Shown: positions 1-7,315 of the stretch, piece after piece
Numbering within the stretch: the first letter of the stretch is position 1
Layout: each line of letters starts with the position of its first letter
Origin: Paradesertivirga superstes
GTDB lineage: Bacteria; Bacteroidota; Bacteroidia; Sphingobacteriales; Sphingobacteriaceae
Length of the DNA: 64,000 nucleotides
Reading direction: 5' to 3'
Assembly: GCF_037622515.1 (NCBI RefSeq)
Contig: NZ_JBBJCN010000001.1
Coordinates: 434,001 to 498,000 of the forward strand
Position numbers and translations under genes: made by a program
The notes under the pieces: model-generated
Databases searched by the model: none
What the model was told of the DNA's origin: nothing
Seen by the model: only the letters and a program-made list of their open reading frames with translations

Positions 1-1853
1 TTAAGTAACTCGGATTCGCCCAAACCAAGCGCGGTAAGTCTTGATGAACCAACTCCTTTATCCTTCAGGTAATTAATCGCCGACTCAGCCCGCTTCTGTG
101 AAAGCCATTTATTATAAACTGCTTTACCCCTGGCGTCAGTATGTGATCGCATTTCGATATTTATATTTGGCATATTAAACATAAAGGATGCTACTTTATT
201 CAATTCATTAGCTGCATCTGGCCTGATATTCCATTTATCGAAATTATAATATATATTTTGAAGCTTAACCATATAGGTATCGTCCTGAGAACGCTCAAGT
301 TCAAACTTCACATTAAAAACTGTCGATTCGAATAATCCACGAGTAGAGATTGCCCCTTCTTGCTTTGAATAATATCTGGCCTCGTTACCTGTCACAACAT
401 ATTCCATATCCGGAGATAAATCGAAACGGAATTTACCCTGGGAATCCGAAATTGAAGAAAGCTGCTGGCCGGAAGTTTTATTCAAAAGAATGACTTCAAC
501 GTTACTTAGAATTGCACCTGTTGATTTGTCAATAACTTCACCTTCCACAGCAAAAAATAAAGCTTTCTTTTGCGGCGGAGCTATAGAAAATGTATAAATA
601 TCATCTGAGCCCATACCACCTTTGCGGTTCGAAGACATATACCCGTTCAGGTCGTCTGTAAAAAGTATTCCGAAATCATCATAGGATGAATTAAATGGTG
701 CTTTCAAATTCTCGGCAACGGCGAAGTTACTTAAGGATCCTTCAGCAGTGAAAATATCAAGCCCACCCATGCCAATATGCCCCTTAGAGGCAAAATAAAA
801 AGCTCCGTCTTTCTGTAAAACAGGAAAAACATCTTGTTCCGAAGTATTGATATTGGGTCCGCAGTTTACCGGTTTACCCCATGAACCATCGGATTGCTTT
901 TGCGATGCATAAATATCCATTCCGCCTAATCCTCCTGGCATATCTGAAGCGAAATACAATATATCCCCATTAGGTGACAAAGCCGGATGCTGAATAGAAT
1001 ATTCATCATCATTTAAATGAATAGGTTTTGGAACCGACCAATCAAGTCCTTTTTTATACGCAACATAAATTCTTTTTTTAAGAAATGTGACTTTCTCCTT
1101 TTTGCGCTTTTCCGATTCGGTAACAGTAAAATAGACAGTATCTGCATTGGCCGTAAAAACCGGCACACCTGTATGCGATTCCTGATTTAAAACCGGCATT
1201 AAAGTCACTTTAAAACCTTCATTAAGTTTTGCAGCTTGATATAATTTCAGGTAAGGATTTCCTGTCCAGCCATAAATCACTTCTTTCTTTTTATTTCCGG
1301 TACCTTTCACGAACCACCTGTCGGATGTAAATACAAGATCATTTTTAAATTTCACCGGCGAGAAATCAGAATTTTCGCTGTTTAATGTCGCAGCATTTTC
1401 AACATTAACGTCCGGATCCGGATTTTCCGCCCACATTCTCGCAACGTCTGATGAGTTTGCAAGCCTGGTAGCCTCTTCTAAATTTTCCGGCAACTTTTGA
1501 CCATACAGAATATAATTCTTCTTTGCCTCTTCGAACTTTCCATTTAATTTAAGTGCATCGGCATAATGCTTATAATTTATTGCATTGGCATCCGGATAGG
1601 TAAGTACTTTAGCGTAGGCTCTTTCTGAACCCTCAGGATCGTTAATAAAACGATAACAATCTGCAAGCTTTTGCGCTACTTCTAAGCTTGGTTTTGTTTG
1701 CATTATCTTTTCATAAATCGACAATGCGAGTTTAAAATCATAGCTTTCATAATATTTATTAGCCCGCAGTATATTATCCGAAAATATATTTCCCGGAGAA
1801 AAATAAGCTACTGAACAAACTAAAAATGCCAGAATTATCTTTCTATATTTCAT
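1..1853 (-). CDS. OmpA family protein with TPR and WD40-like repeats, 3' end outside window
   Basis: The reading frame starts at ATG 1853 and is still open at the window edge after about 617 codons. In order it shows a short hydrophobic N-terminus (likely signal peptide), a TPR-like helical part (about residues 35-130), WD40/PD40-like beta-propeller blades with repeated YFASxxPGGxGGxDIY-type motifs (about 150-420), a carboxypeptidase-regulatory-like beta domain (about 435-500), and the start of an OmpA peptidoglycan-binding domain with NIEIRSHTDARG and SQKRAESAINYL. This architecture resembles the OmpA-type partners (PorE-like) found with PorP/SprF proteins in type IX secretion systems. It is the last visible gene of a minus-strand operon, 14 nt downstream of the PorP/SprF gene. 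Expected location is the outer-membrane periplasmic face, anchored to peptidoglycan. A role in T9SS or gliding is inferred from family and neighbours. Confidence 0.88.
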   Translation of the reverse strand, partial: MKYRKIILAFLVCSVAYFSPGNIFSDNILRANKYYESYDFKLALSIYEKIMQTKPSLEVAQKLADCYRFINDPEGSERAYAKVLTYPDANAINYKHYADALKLNGKFEEAKKNYILYGQKLPENLEEATRLANSSDVARMWAENPDPDVNVENAATLNSENSDFSPVKFKNDLVFTSDRWFVKGTGNKKKEVIYGWTGNPYLKLYQAAKLNEGFKVTLMPVLNQESHTGVPVFTANADTVYFTVTESEKRKKEKVTFLKKRIYVAYKKGLDWSVPKPIHLNDDEYSIQHPALSPNGDILYFASDMPGGLGGMDIYASQKQSDGSWGKPVNCGPNINTSEQDVFPVLQKDGAFYFASKGHIGMGGLDIFTAEGSLSNFAVAENLKAPFNSSYDDFGILFTDDLNGYMSSNRKGGMGSDDIYTFSIAPPQKKALFFAVEGEVIDKSTGAILSNVEVILLNKTSGQQLSSISDSQGKFRFDLSPDMEYVVTGNEARYYSKQEGAISTRGLFESTVFNVKFELERSQDDTYMVKLQNIYYNFDKWNIRPDAANELNKVASFMFNMPNINIEMRSHTDARGKAVYNKWLSQKRAESAINYLKDKGVGSSRLTALGLGESELL

Positions 1854-1867
1854 CTGTACTGGATGAT

Positions 1868-2839
1868 TTAAAAATAGCGTGGACTAAGTGTCACACTCTT
1901 TTTGTTTGAATTTAAAATCAGGCCTAATGAGAACTCATGTGTTCCATTTGAATAGTCTGCTAAATCTGATAATGAATAATCATAAGAATAACCAACCCTC
2001 AGATTTTTAAGAACAAATGCTTCAATTAAGCCCACTACTGAATTTTGACTAAATGTACTATTATTCCAACCTGTTTTTTTCCATAAATTAATACCCGTTC
2101 TGTATGAGCCTCCAACCCAGATCGATTCTTTGATCAAAAGAAAAGAGTTAAGATCTAAATTGGTGGGCCCTTTGGTATCTTCCCTGATTAAAAATGAGGG
2201 TTTTAATTTAAAATTCGAATTTAATTCAAATAAACCTCCTGCAGTTAAAAAATAATGCCGGCCTTGCCTTGTTATAGTATTTTTACCGACTTGCTGGTAA
2301 TCAATAGAACCAGAAATTAAATCCGTAGCGGAAAGACCCGCATAAAATTTAGAGGTACTGTAGTGAACACCAAATCGCGCATCTGGAACAAAATACGTTT
2401 GTTTATCAATAAAGTTAGGATCACTTTCATCCTGAATTTGAGCATCATCGGAGTTTAAAGAAAACTGCCCTAACCCTATAGATATTCCAAGGGCCAATCT
2501 TGCGTCCGCTCCGACGGGGATCCGGTAAGCATAATTTGCATGTGCAGAGGTTTGCCTTTGCAAGCCGGCTTTGTCGTTTACCAGCGAAATACCTAAGCCC
2601 ACCTTTTTATCTATCCCAAATGCACCATCAGCAATTAACGATTGTGTTTTAGGAGCGCCGGCGAACCCGGACCACTGATCACGGTGCAGTAAGCTTATAT
2701 TATTCGTTTCCCTGTAACCGGCATAAGCAGGATTAATAACCAGTGTGTTGAACATATACTGGCTGTATTGAGGATCCTGCTGAGACAGTGCGGGTTTTAT
2801 AAGTATAAACAGAATAATGAGCGTTAAATAATGTTTCAT
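1868..2839 (-). CDS. PorP/SprF family type IX secretion system membrane protein
   Basis: This 323-residue protein has a signal peptide ending near residue 20 (ALSQ), followed by the family signature QDPQYSQYMFNTLVINPAYAG at the mature N-terminus, then alternating beta strands typical of an outer-membrane barrel. PorP/SprF proteins are outer-membrane partners needed for secretion or surface attachment of particular T9SS cargo, classically SprF for the adhesin SprB. The gene starts 1 nt after the stop of the upstream cargo gene, which has a type B sorting domain. That is the usual cargo/SprF pairing, so this copy probably serves that cargo rather than being a general secretion component. Product identity is firm; cargo specificity is inferred from gene order. 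Confidence 0.93.
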   Translation of the reverse strand: MKHYLTLIILFILIKPALSQQDPQYSQYMFNTLVINPAYAGYRETNNISLLHRDQWSGFAGAPKTQSLIADGAFGIDKKVGLGISLVNDKAGLQRQTSAHANYAYRIPVGADARLALGISIGLGQFSLNSDDAQIQDESDPNFIDKQTYFVPDARFGVHYSTSKFYAGLSATDLISGSIDYQQVGKNTITRQGRHYFLTAGGLFELNSNFKLKPSFLIREDTKGPTNLDLNSFLLIKESIWVGGSYRTGINLWKKTGWNNSTFSQNSVVGLIEAFVLKNLRVGYSYDYSLSDLADYSNGTHEFSLGLILNSNKKSVTLSPRYF

Positions 2840-2840
2840 A

Positions 2841-4100
2841 TCAATTCTTATTGATCATTGTTATAAATCCCTTAAACACGCGAGGTTGATTTTCGATAGT
2901 AGCAGTTAATATATAATAATAGGTACCTGATTGCAAATTGCCACCGTCCCATGCTTTATCGTTAGTATATCCTTTAATATTTAAAACTTCATCTCCCCAG
3001 CGATTAAAAATACTCAGCTTATTATCCGGGTACAACTCTATGTTATTTATAGGCCAGGTATCATTTTTATTATCTCCATCCGGAGAAAAGGCATTATAAA
3101 AAGTGAATGGATTTACAACATCAATATCAGAACTTAAGGTAAATGGCAAATTTTGAAAAGGCTGGAGGAAGTTGAAACTAATACTCCTGTTTAATACCCC
3201 ATTATTTAAATCATCTTCAAATGTGCCGGCAGATAATGATACCGGTGTCGCTTTTTCCCATTGTAAAAAATTAGTCCAGTTAACAAGTTGTGAATATGTC
3301 TGATCAACAACCAAACTTTGATAAAAAGTAACATCTACCTCTGATGCACCTGCTTTCTGACTCAGGAGATAATAATACTTATTCGAGACTGTCCTGACAT
3401 CATCTCTTTTCTTTGTTTTATCGAATCCGTCATTCGTCGGATCATAATTTAGCAAAGAAGCTGAAAATGTGTTTACCCCGGAATCTTCCGGTTTAAATTG
3501 CAAAGGCCGGTATAATATATTTACACTAGCTAATGCTGGATTTGATAGAGAACTACCTAATGGAAAAATATAAGGGAGATTAGTATTCGTATTCCTGACA
3601 AGATTCCCTTTTAAATCTGTGCTGATAAATCCGGTACCTGGAGTGCTTATATCATCAGACCTGATTATCGCATTGGGGCTTGGGTTAAGAATATGAAGGG
3701 TAAATTCGTTAGCATGCAGTTGTTTGTTCCCCAGAGATAATACTCCGGCAACATCTGCATTGGTTTTAAGAAATTTATCCCCCGTGCCGGAAAGTGCCAG
3801 ATCAGGAAAAACAGTTTTAGTAGCTCCGCCCACTTCCTGAGTTCCGCCTGAAAGTGCCACAACTCCATTGGATGAGCCATCGAAAACAAAAGAATTTAAA
3901 TCGGAATTGCTAAAATTCCCTTTAACTTCTAATTTCCCATTGTTTAAAACCGTTCCCTTAGTATTAGTAAATGCATCTGAAACATACACAAGACTGTTAG
4001 CAGTTAGCGTAATGATCTGATCTGAGTTCACTAGCTGTGCATTACTGCTTAAGCAGAACAGGCAGAAAACACTAAGCAATATCTTAGTTCTTTTCATCAT
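2841..4100 (-). CDS. T9SS type B sorting domain-containing cell-surface protein
   Basis: This 419-residue secreted protein has an N-terminal signal peptide (MMKRTKILLSVFCLFCLSSNA) and an uncharacterised beta-rich middle. Its C-terminal domain of about 92 residues (328-419) is a clear gliding-motility-associated (CHU_C, type B) sorting domain: FSPDGDNKNDTW at 338-349, IFNRWGDEV at 364-372, then WDG and SGTYYYIL. Such domains direct export through the type IX system and usually depend on a neighbouring PorP/SprF protein, here the next gene. The gene begins 2 nt after the stop of the collagen-like gene, so the two are co-transcribed. The middle region matches no domain I recognise, so the surface function (adhesin, filament or enzyme) is open. 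Confidence 0.9.
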   Translation of the reverse strand: MMKRTKILLSVFCLFCLSSNAQLVNSDQIITLTANSLVYVSDAFTNTKGTVLNNGKLEVKGNFSNSDLNSFVFDGSSNGVVALSGGTQEVGGATKTVFPDLALSGTGDKFLKTNADVAGVLSLGNKQLHANEFTLHILNPSPNAIIRSDDISTPGTGFISTDLKGNLVRNTNTNLPYIFPLGSSLSNPALASVNILYRPLQFKPEDSGVNTFSASLLNYDPTNDGFDKTKKRDDVRTVSNKYYYLLSQKAGASEVDVTFYQSLVVDQTYSQLVNWTNFLQWEKATPVSLSAGTFEDDLNNGVLNRSISFNFLQPFQNLPFTLSSDIDVVNPFTFYNAFSPDGDNKNDTWPINNIELYPDNKLSIFNRWGDEVLNIKGYTNDKAWDGGNLQSGTYYYILTATIENQPRVFKGFITMINKN

Positions 4101-4102
4101 GG

Positions 4103-5056
4103 TTATTCTACAACAGTAATATTAAACTTCATTGAAGCTGGATCTACCGCGGCTGCACCGGCATTCCAGAACGTTACCTCTACACTTCCGGGTAAAGCTC
4201 CGACCGCATCAACAGAAACGCGGGCATAGCTAATAATTAATCCAGATGGCAATGGCAATTCCGGTGAAACCGTCACTACTGAATTTTTTGAGCAATTGGG
4301 TATAGAAAATACTTCAACTCTTTGATTGCCTGAGGTAATACTAGATAGATCTCTTGTTACTGATGCCTTCAGTACTTTATTTATTGCATCACCAAGAGCA
4401 CCAATTTTTAGATCACCGGCAACGTGCAATTTTGCGGTTGGATTCTCGGTACCTATACCTACGCTTCCAACTCCGGTAACTCTCATTCTTTCTGTGCCAT
4501 TTGTTGCTACAATTAAGGGCTGGGCATCTGTTGTACCTAAATATGTACTTATATTGCCGGGAGTTGCGGCGTTCCCGCTCATTAACCAGGCATTTACAGG
4601 AAGTCCCTGCGGCCCGGCTGGTCCTGCCGGGCCTGCTGGTCCTTGTGGTCCGGGAGGCCCTCCTGCTGGTCCTGCCGGACCTGCCGGGCCAGCTGGCCCC
4701 TGAGGACCCGGAGTAGTAGAACTACCAATCGCTACCCAATTATCATCCTTCCACACATTAAATGACTTTGCATCAGTATTATATACAAGCATACCATTAT
4801 AACTGGGTGACGATGTTAAAGGAACCAGAAGTGCATCGCGCTGAGCCTCTGTAAGTCTTGGAATCAGAAGACCTTTTGTACTTGAAACGATATCCAAAAC
4901 AGCCTTGGAATTCGGTGTATTTGTGCCAATTCCAACAGAACCGTTTTGAGCATGGGCCCCGGTGGTCAGGCTAAATATAAAAATCAGCACCAATAAAAAT
5001 TGGCTTAAAGGTTTAAAAAAACAATTCAGAGTTGATGAGGGTAGAGCTATTCCCAT
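4103..5056 (-). CDS. Secreted protein with collagen-like Gly-X-Y repeats and GIGT motifs
   Basis: I place the start at ATG 5056 (317 residues); an upstream GTG at 5158 is in frame but adds 34 residues ahead of a good signal peptide (hydrophobic FLLVLIFIFSL, cleavage near AHA-Q). Residues 117-152 are an interrupted collagen-like run of GPA/GPQ triplets with a GPAGGPP break. It is flanked by two copies of a phrase common in Bacteroidota surface and phage-fibre-like proteins: VGIGTNTPNSKAVLDI near 41-56 and VGIGTENPTAKLHVAG near 199-214. It heads the operon with the T9SS cargo, SprF and OmpA-like genes. A fibrous surface or appendage role is likely but inferred. The Gly-Pro coding stretch is strikingly GC-rich compared with its surroundings. 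Confidence 0.82.
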   Translation of the reverse strand: MGIALPSSTLNCFFKPLSQFLLVLIFIFSLTTGAHAQNGSVGIGTNTPNSKAVLDIVSSTKGLLIPRLTEAQRDALLVPLTSSPSYNGMLVYNTDAKSFNVWKDDNWVAIGSSTTPGPQGPAGPAGPAGPAGGPPGPQGPAGPAGPAGPQGLPVNAWLMSGNAATPGNISTYLGTTDAQPLIVATNGTERMRVTGVGSVGIGTENPTAKLHVAGDLKIGALGDAINKVLKASVTRDLSSITSGNQRVEVFSIPNCSKNSVVTVSPELPLPSGLIISYARVSVDAVGALPGSVEVTFWNAGAAAVDPASMKFNITVVE

Positions 5057-5220
5057 ATAAATTAATCTTAATAGTGCGTTAATACTTATTCTTATATATT
5101 GGCGGTGATAGATTATTGAACTTGCATTTCTACGAAAAGTCTCTTTCGAAAGTTGCACTTATTAACATATAATTGTTAATAAAATACCGACCATCATTCA
5201 TATCATTCCAATTTAATATT

Positions 5221-5228
5221 TACTTTTG
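5221..5228 (+). promoter_or_regulatory. Bacteroidota -7 promoter element for transketolase
   Basis: TACTTTTG matches the Bacteroidota -7 consensus TAnnTTTG. It lies 18 nt ahead of the ATG at 5247, giving a very short leader. It also argues against the in-frame TTG at 5226, which lies inside the element. Confidence 0.6.
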
Positions 5229-5246
5229 CCGGATTATATACTTGAT

Positions 5247-6092
5247 ATGAACGCCGATATAAACAAATTAAACAATATTGCCAAGCAGGTGCGCCGTGAT
5301 ATCGTTAGAATGGTTCATCAATGCCAGTCGGGTCACCCCGGAGGTTCTTTGGGATGTACCGATTACATGGTAGCACTTTATTTCCATATGATGAATCATA
5401 AAACCGATTTTAGTATGGATGGAAAAGGTGAAGATCTGTTTTTCTTGTCCAACGGACATATTTCTCCGGTTTTTTATAGTGTACTGGCCCGCTCCGGCTA
5501 TTTTGATGTAAGTGAACTTACCACTTTCCGTAAACTGGATTCAAGACTACAGGGCCACCCTACTACGCATGAAGGTTTACCTGGAGTTCGTATCGCCTCC
5601 GGCTCATTAGGTCAGGGTTTATCTGTTGCCATAGGCGCAGCTCTTACAAAAAAGTTAAATAAAGACAATTCTCTGGTTTTTACATTGCATGGCGATGGTG
5701 AACTTCAGGAAGGACAAATCTGGGAAGCAGCTATGTTTGCTCCTCATAATAAAGTAGACAATCTAATCTCTACGATCGACTTCAATGGTCAGCAAATTGA
5801 TGGCCCGACCGAGAAGGTTCTATCATTAGGAAACCTTAGAGCGAAATGGGAAGCCTTTGGATGGGATGTTATGGAGATGAACGGGAACGACATGGAAGAT
5901 GTTATCCGCGGTCTTGAAGAGGCGAAGTCCAGAGCATTTAAAGGTAAGCCGATCATGATTTTAATGCACACCAATATGGGTCATGGTGTTGATTTCATGA
6001 TGGGATCGCATAAATGGCATGGCGTTGCTCCAAACGATGAGCAATTACAAGAGGCTCTTTCGCAGCTTGAATGCGACATGGAGGATTATTAA
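5247..6092 (+). CDS. Transketolase, N-terminal (thiamine diphosphate-binding) subunit
   Basis: This 281-residue protein is the N-terminal half of transketolase, which moves two-carbon ketol units in the non-oxidative pentose phosphate pathway. Visible motifs are SGHPGGSLG (28-36), the substrate-pocket histidine HIS at 71, and the thiamine diphosphate motif beginning GDGELQEGQIWEA at 149 and ending near N180. The start is ATG 5247, because the upstream TTG at 5226 overlaps a promoter. The C-terminal half is a separate gene 193 nt downstream on the same strand, so the active enzyme must be a heteromer of both chains. Split transketolases are known in many bacteria and archaea. Confidence 0.95.
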   Translation: MNADINKLNNIAKQVRRDIVRMVHQCQSGHPGGSLGCTDYMVALYFHMMNHKTDFSMDGKGEDLFFLSNGHISPVFYSVLARSGYFDVSELTTFRKLDSRLQGHPTTHEGLPGVRIASGSLGQGLSVAIGAALTKKLNKDNSLVFTLHGDGELQEGQIWEAAMFAPHNKVDNLISTIDFNGQQIDGPTEKVLSLGNLRAKWEAFGWDVMEMNGNDMEDVIRGLEEAKSRAFKGKPIMILMHTNMGHGVDFMMGSHKWHGVAPNDEQLQEALSQLECDMEDY

Positions 6093-6130
6093 CCGCTATC
6101 CCCTAAAGGGAATTTTATTAGAAACAAAAA

Positions 6131-6150
6131 AAACCTCTTTCTTAAAGAGG
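6131..6150 (-). terminator. Hairpin with T-run on minus strand inside the transketolase spacer
   Basis: CCTCTTT (6134-6140) and AAAGAGG (6144-6150) form a 7-bp stem with a 3-nt loop. Reading the minus strand, the stem is followed by a run of nine T. It could stop antisense transcription entering from the tktC side. On the plus strand no T-run follows, so read-through to the second subunit gene is possible. Confidence 0.4.
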
Positions 6151-6175
6151 ATTTATGTAAGAAATAAATGAAACC

Positions 6176-6252
6176 ATCATGAGCCAGCCCGGAAAACAGG
6201 CGGGCATACCCCTCACAAACGGCAATAAACTTAGCAAAAATATGCTCATGAT
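6176..6252 (+). other. Potential RNA structure between the two transketolase genes
   Basis: ATCATGAGC (6176-6184) pairs perfectly with GCTCATGAT (6244-6252), enclosing an inner GCCCG/CGGGC stem (6187-6191 with 6201-6205). The element sits 33 nt before the second subunit's ATG and could set relative expression of the two halves or act as a processing site. I do not recognise it as any known riboswitch; it lacks the thiamine-diphosphate (thi-box) core. Confidence 0.4.
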
Positions 6253-6285
6253 AGCTTCATCTCCATTAAAAACAATTATATTCTG

Positions 6286-7245
6286 ATGAAAAAATACTCT
6301 TTTACAGATAAGAAAGATACTCGTTCAGGTTTCGGAGCAGGTTTGCTTGAAGCCGGACAAAAAAATGAAAATGTAGTTGCTCTTTGTGCCGACTTAGTGG
6401 GTTCATTAAAAATGGAAGCCTTTATAAAAGAATTTCCGGAGCGCTTTTTTCAGATTGGTATTGCCGAAGCTAATATGATGGGAATAGCTGCCGGGATGAC
6501 CATTGGCGGCAAAATCCCTTTTACAGGAACTTTTGCTAATTTCTCTACAGGTCGCGTATACGATCAAATCCGTCAATCAATTGCCTATTCTGATAAAAAT
6601 GTTAAAATATGCGCATCTCACGCAGGATTAACTTTGGGTGAAGATGGGGCAACTCACCAGATCCTTGAAGATATCGGATTAATGAAAATGCTTCCGGGTA
6701 TGACTGTTATCAATCCCTGCGATTATAACCAGACCAAAGCAGCAACCATTGCCATAGCAGAATATGAAGGACCAGTTTACCTTCGTTTTGGTCGTCCGGT
6801 AGTTCCTATTTTTACAGACGCCGATCAAAAATTCGAAATTGGTAAAGCATGGATGGTAAATGAAGGAAAAGATGTAAGTATTTTCGCTACCGGACATTTA
6901 GTATGGGAAGCGATTCTTGCTGGCGAGAAATTAGCTGAAATGGGAATCGATGCCGAGATTATAAATATCCATACCATTAAACCTCTTGACGAAGCCGCGA
7001 TTTTAAAATCGGTTGCCAAAACGAGATGTGTGGTAACTTGTGAAGAACACAATCGTCTGGGTGGTTTAGGAGATAGTGTTGCTCAGGTTTTAGTAAAAAA
7101 TGATCCATTACCGCAGGAATATGTTGCCGTGAATGATTCATTTGGCGAAAGCGGAAAACCTGCAGATTTAATGAAAAAATACGGATTGGATAGCGAACAT
7201 ATTATTCAGGCTGTACAAAAAGTGATTGCAAGGAAGAATAAATAA
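6286..7245 (+). CDS. Transketolase, C-terminal (pyrimidine-binding) subunit
   Basis: This 319-residue protein is the complement of the upstream N-terminal subunit. It carries the pyrimidine-binding domain with the activating glutamate region FQIGIAEANMMGIAAGM (near residue 56), the HAGLTLGEDGATHQ segment that contributes catalytic histidines, and the transketolase C-terminal domain (DVSIFATGHLVWEAI onward). The length is normal for the split form. The start is ATG 6286. A strong bidirectional terminator at 7260-7300 ends the transcript. The 193-nt structured gap to the first subunit is longer than expected for two chains of one enzyme. Confidence 0.95.
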   Translation: MKKYSFTDKKDTRSGFGAGLLEAGQKNENVVALCADLVGSLKMEAFIKEFPERFFQIGIAEANMMGIAAGMTIGGKIPFTGTFANFSTGRVYDQIRQSIAYSDKNVKICASHAGLTLGEDGATHQILEDIGLMKMLPGMTVINPCDYNQTKAATIAIAEYEGPVYLRFGRPVVPIFTDADQKFEIGKAWMVNEGKDVSIFATGHLVWEAILAGEKLAEMGIDAEIINIHTIKPLDEAAILKSVAKTRCVVTCEEHNRLGGLGDSVAQVLVKNDPLPQEYVAVNDSFGESGKPADLMKKYGLDSEHIIQAVQKVIARKNK

Positions 7246-7259
7246 CTGCTTCAGAATCA

Positions 7260-7300
7260 CCAAAAAAGCTCTTATCGTTTATCGGTAAGAGCTTTTTTGG
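7260..7300. terminator. Bidirectional intrinsic terminator between transketolase and ispG
   Basis: Perfect 15-bp inverted repeat: the arm at 7260-7274 (CCAAAAAAGCTCTTA) pairs with 7286-7300, loop of 11 nt. The arms end in A-run/T-run on both strands. It serves the convergent genes ending at 7245 and 7316. Confidence 0.9.
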
Positions 7301-7315
7301 TTTAATAGAAAGACC

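Noticed and set aside
4326..4716. Open plus-strand frames opposite the collagen-like repeat
   Set aside because: They are the complement of the GC-rich Gly-Pro repeat, which naturally lacks stops; no start context and no family.
5057..5158. GTG start at 5158 for the collagen-like protein
   Set aside because: It puts 34 polar/basic residues before a good signal peptide; ATG 5056 is better.
6093..6285. Thiamine-diphosphate riboswitch before the second transketolase gene
   Set aside because: The thi-box core CTGAGA...ACCTGA is absent; only unrelated stems are seen.
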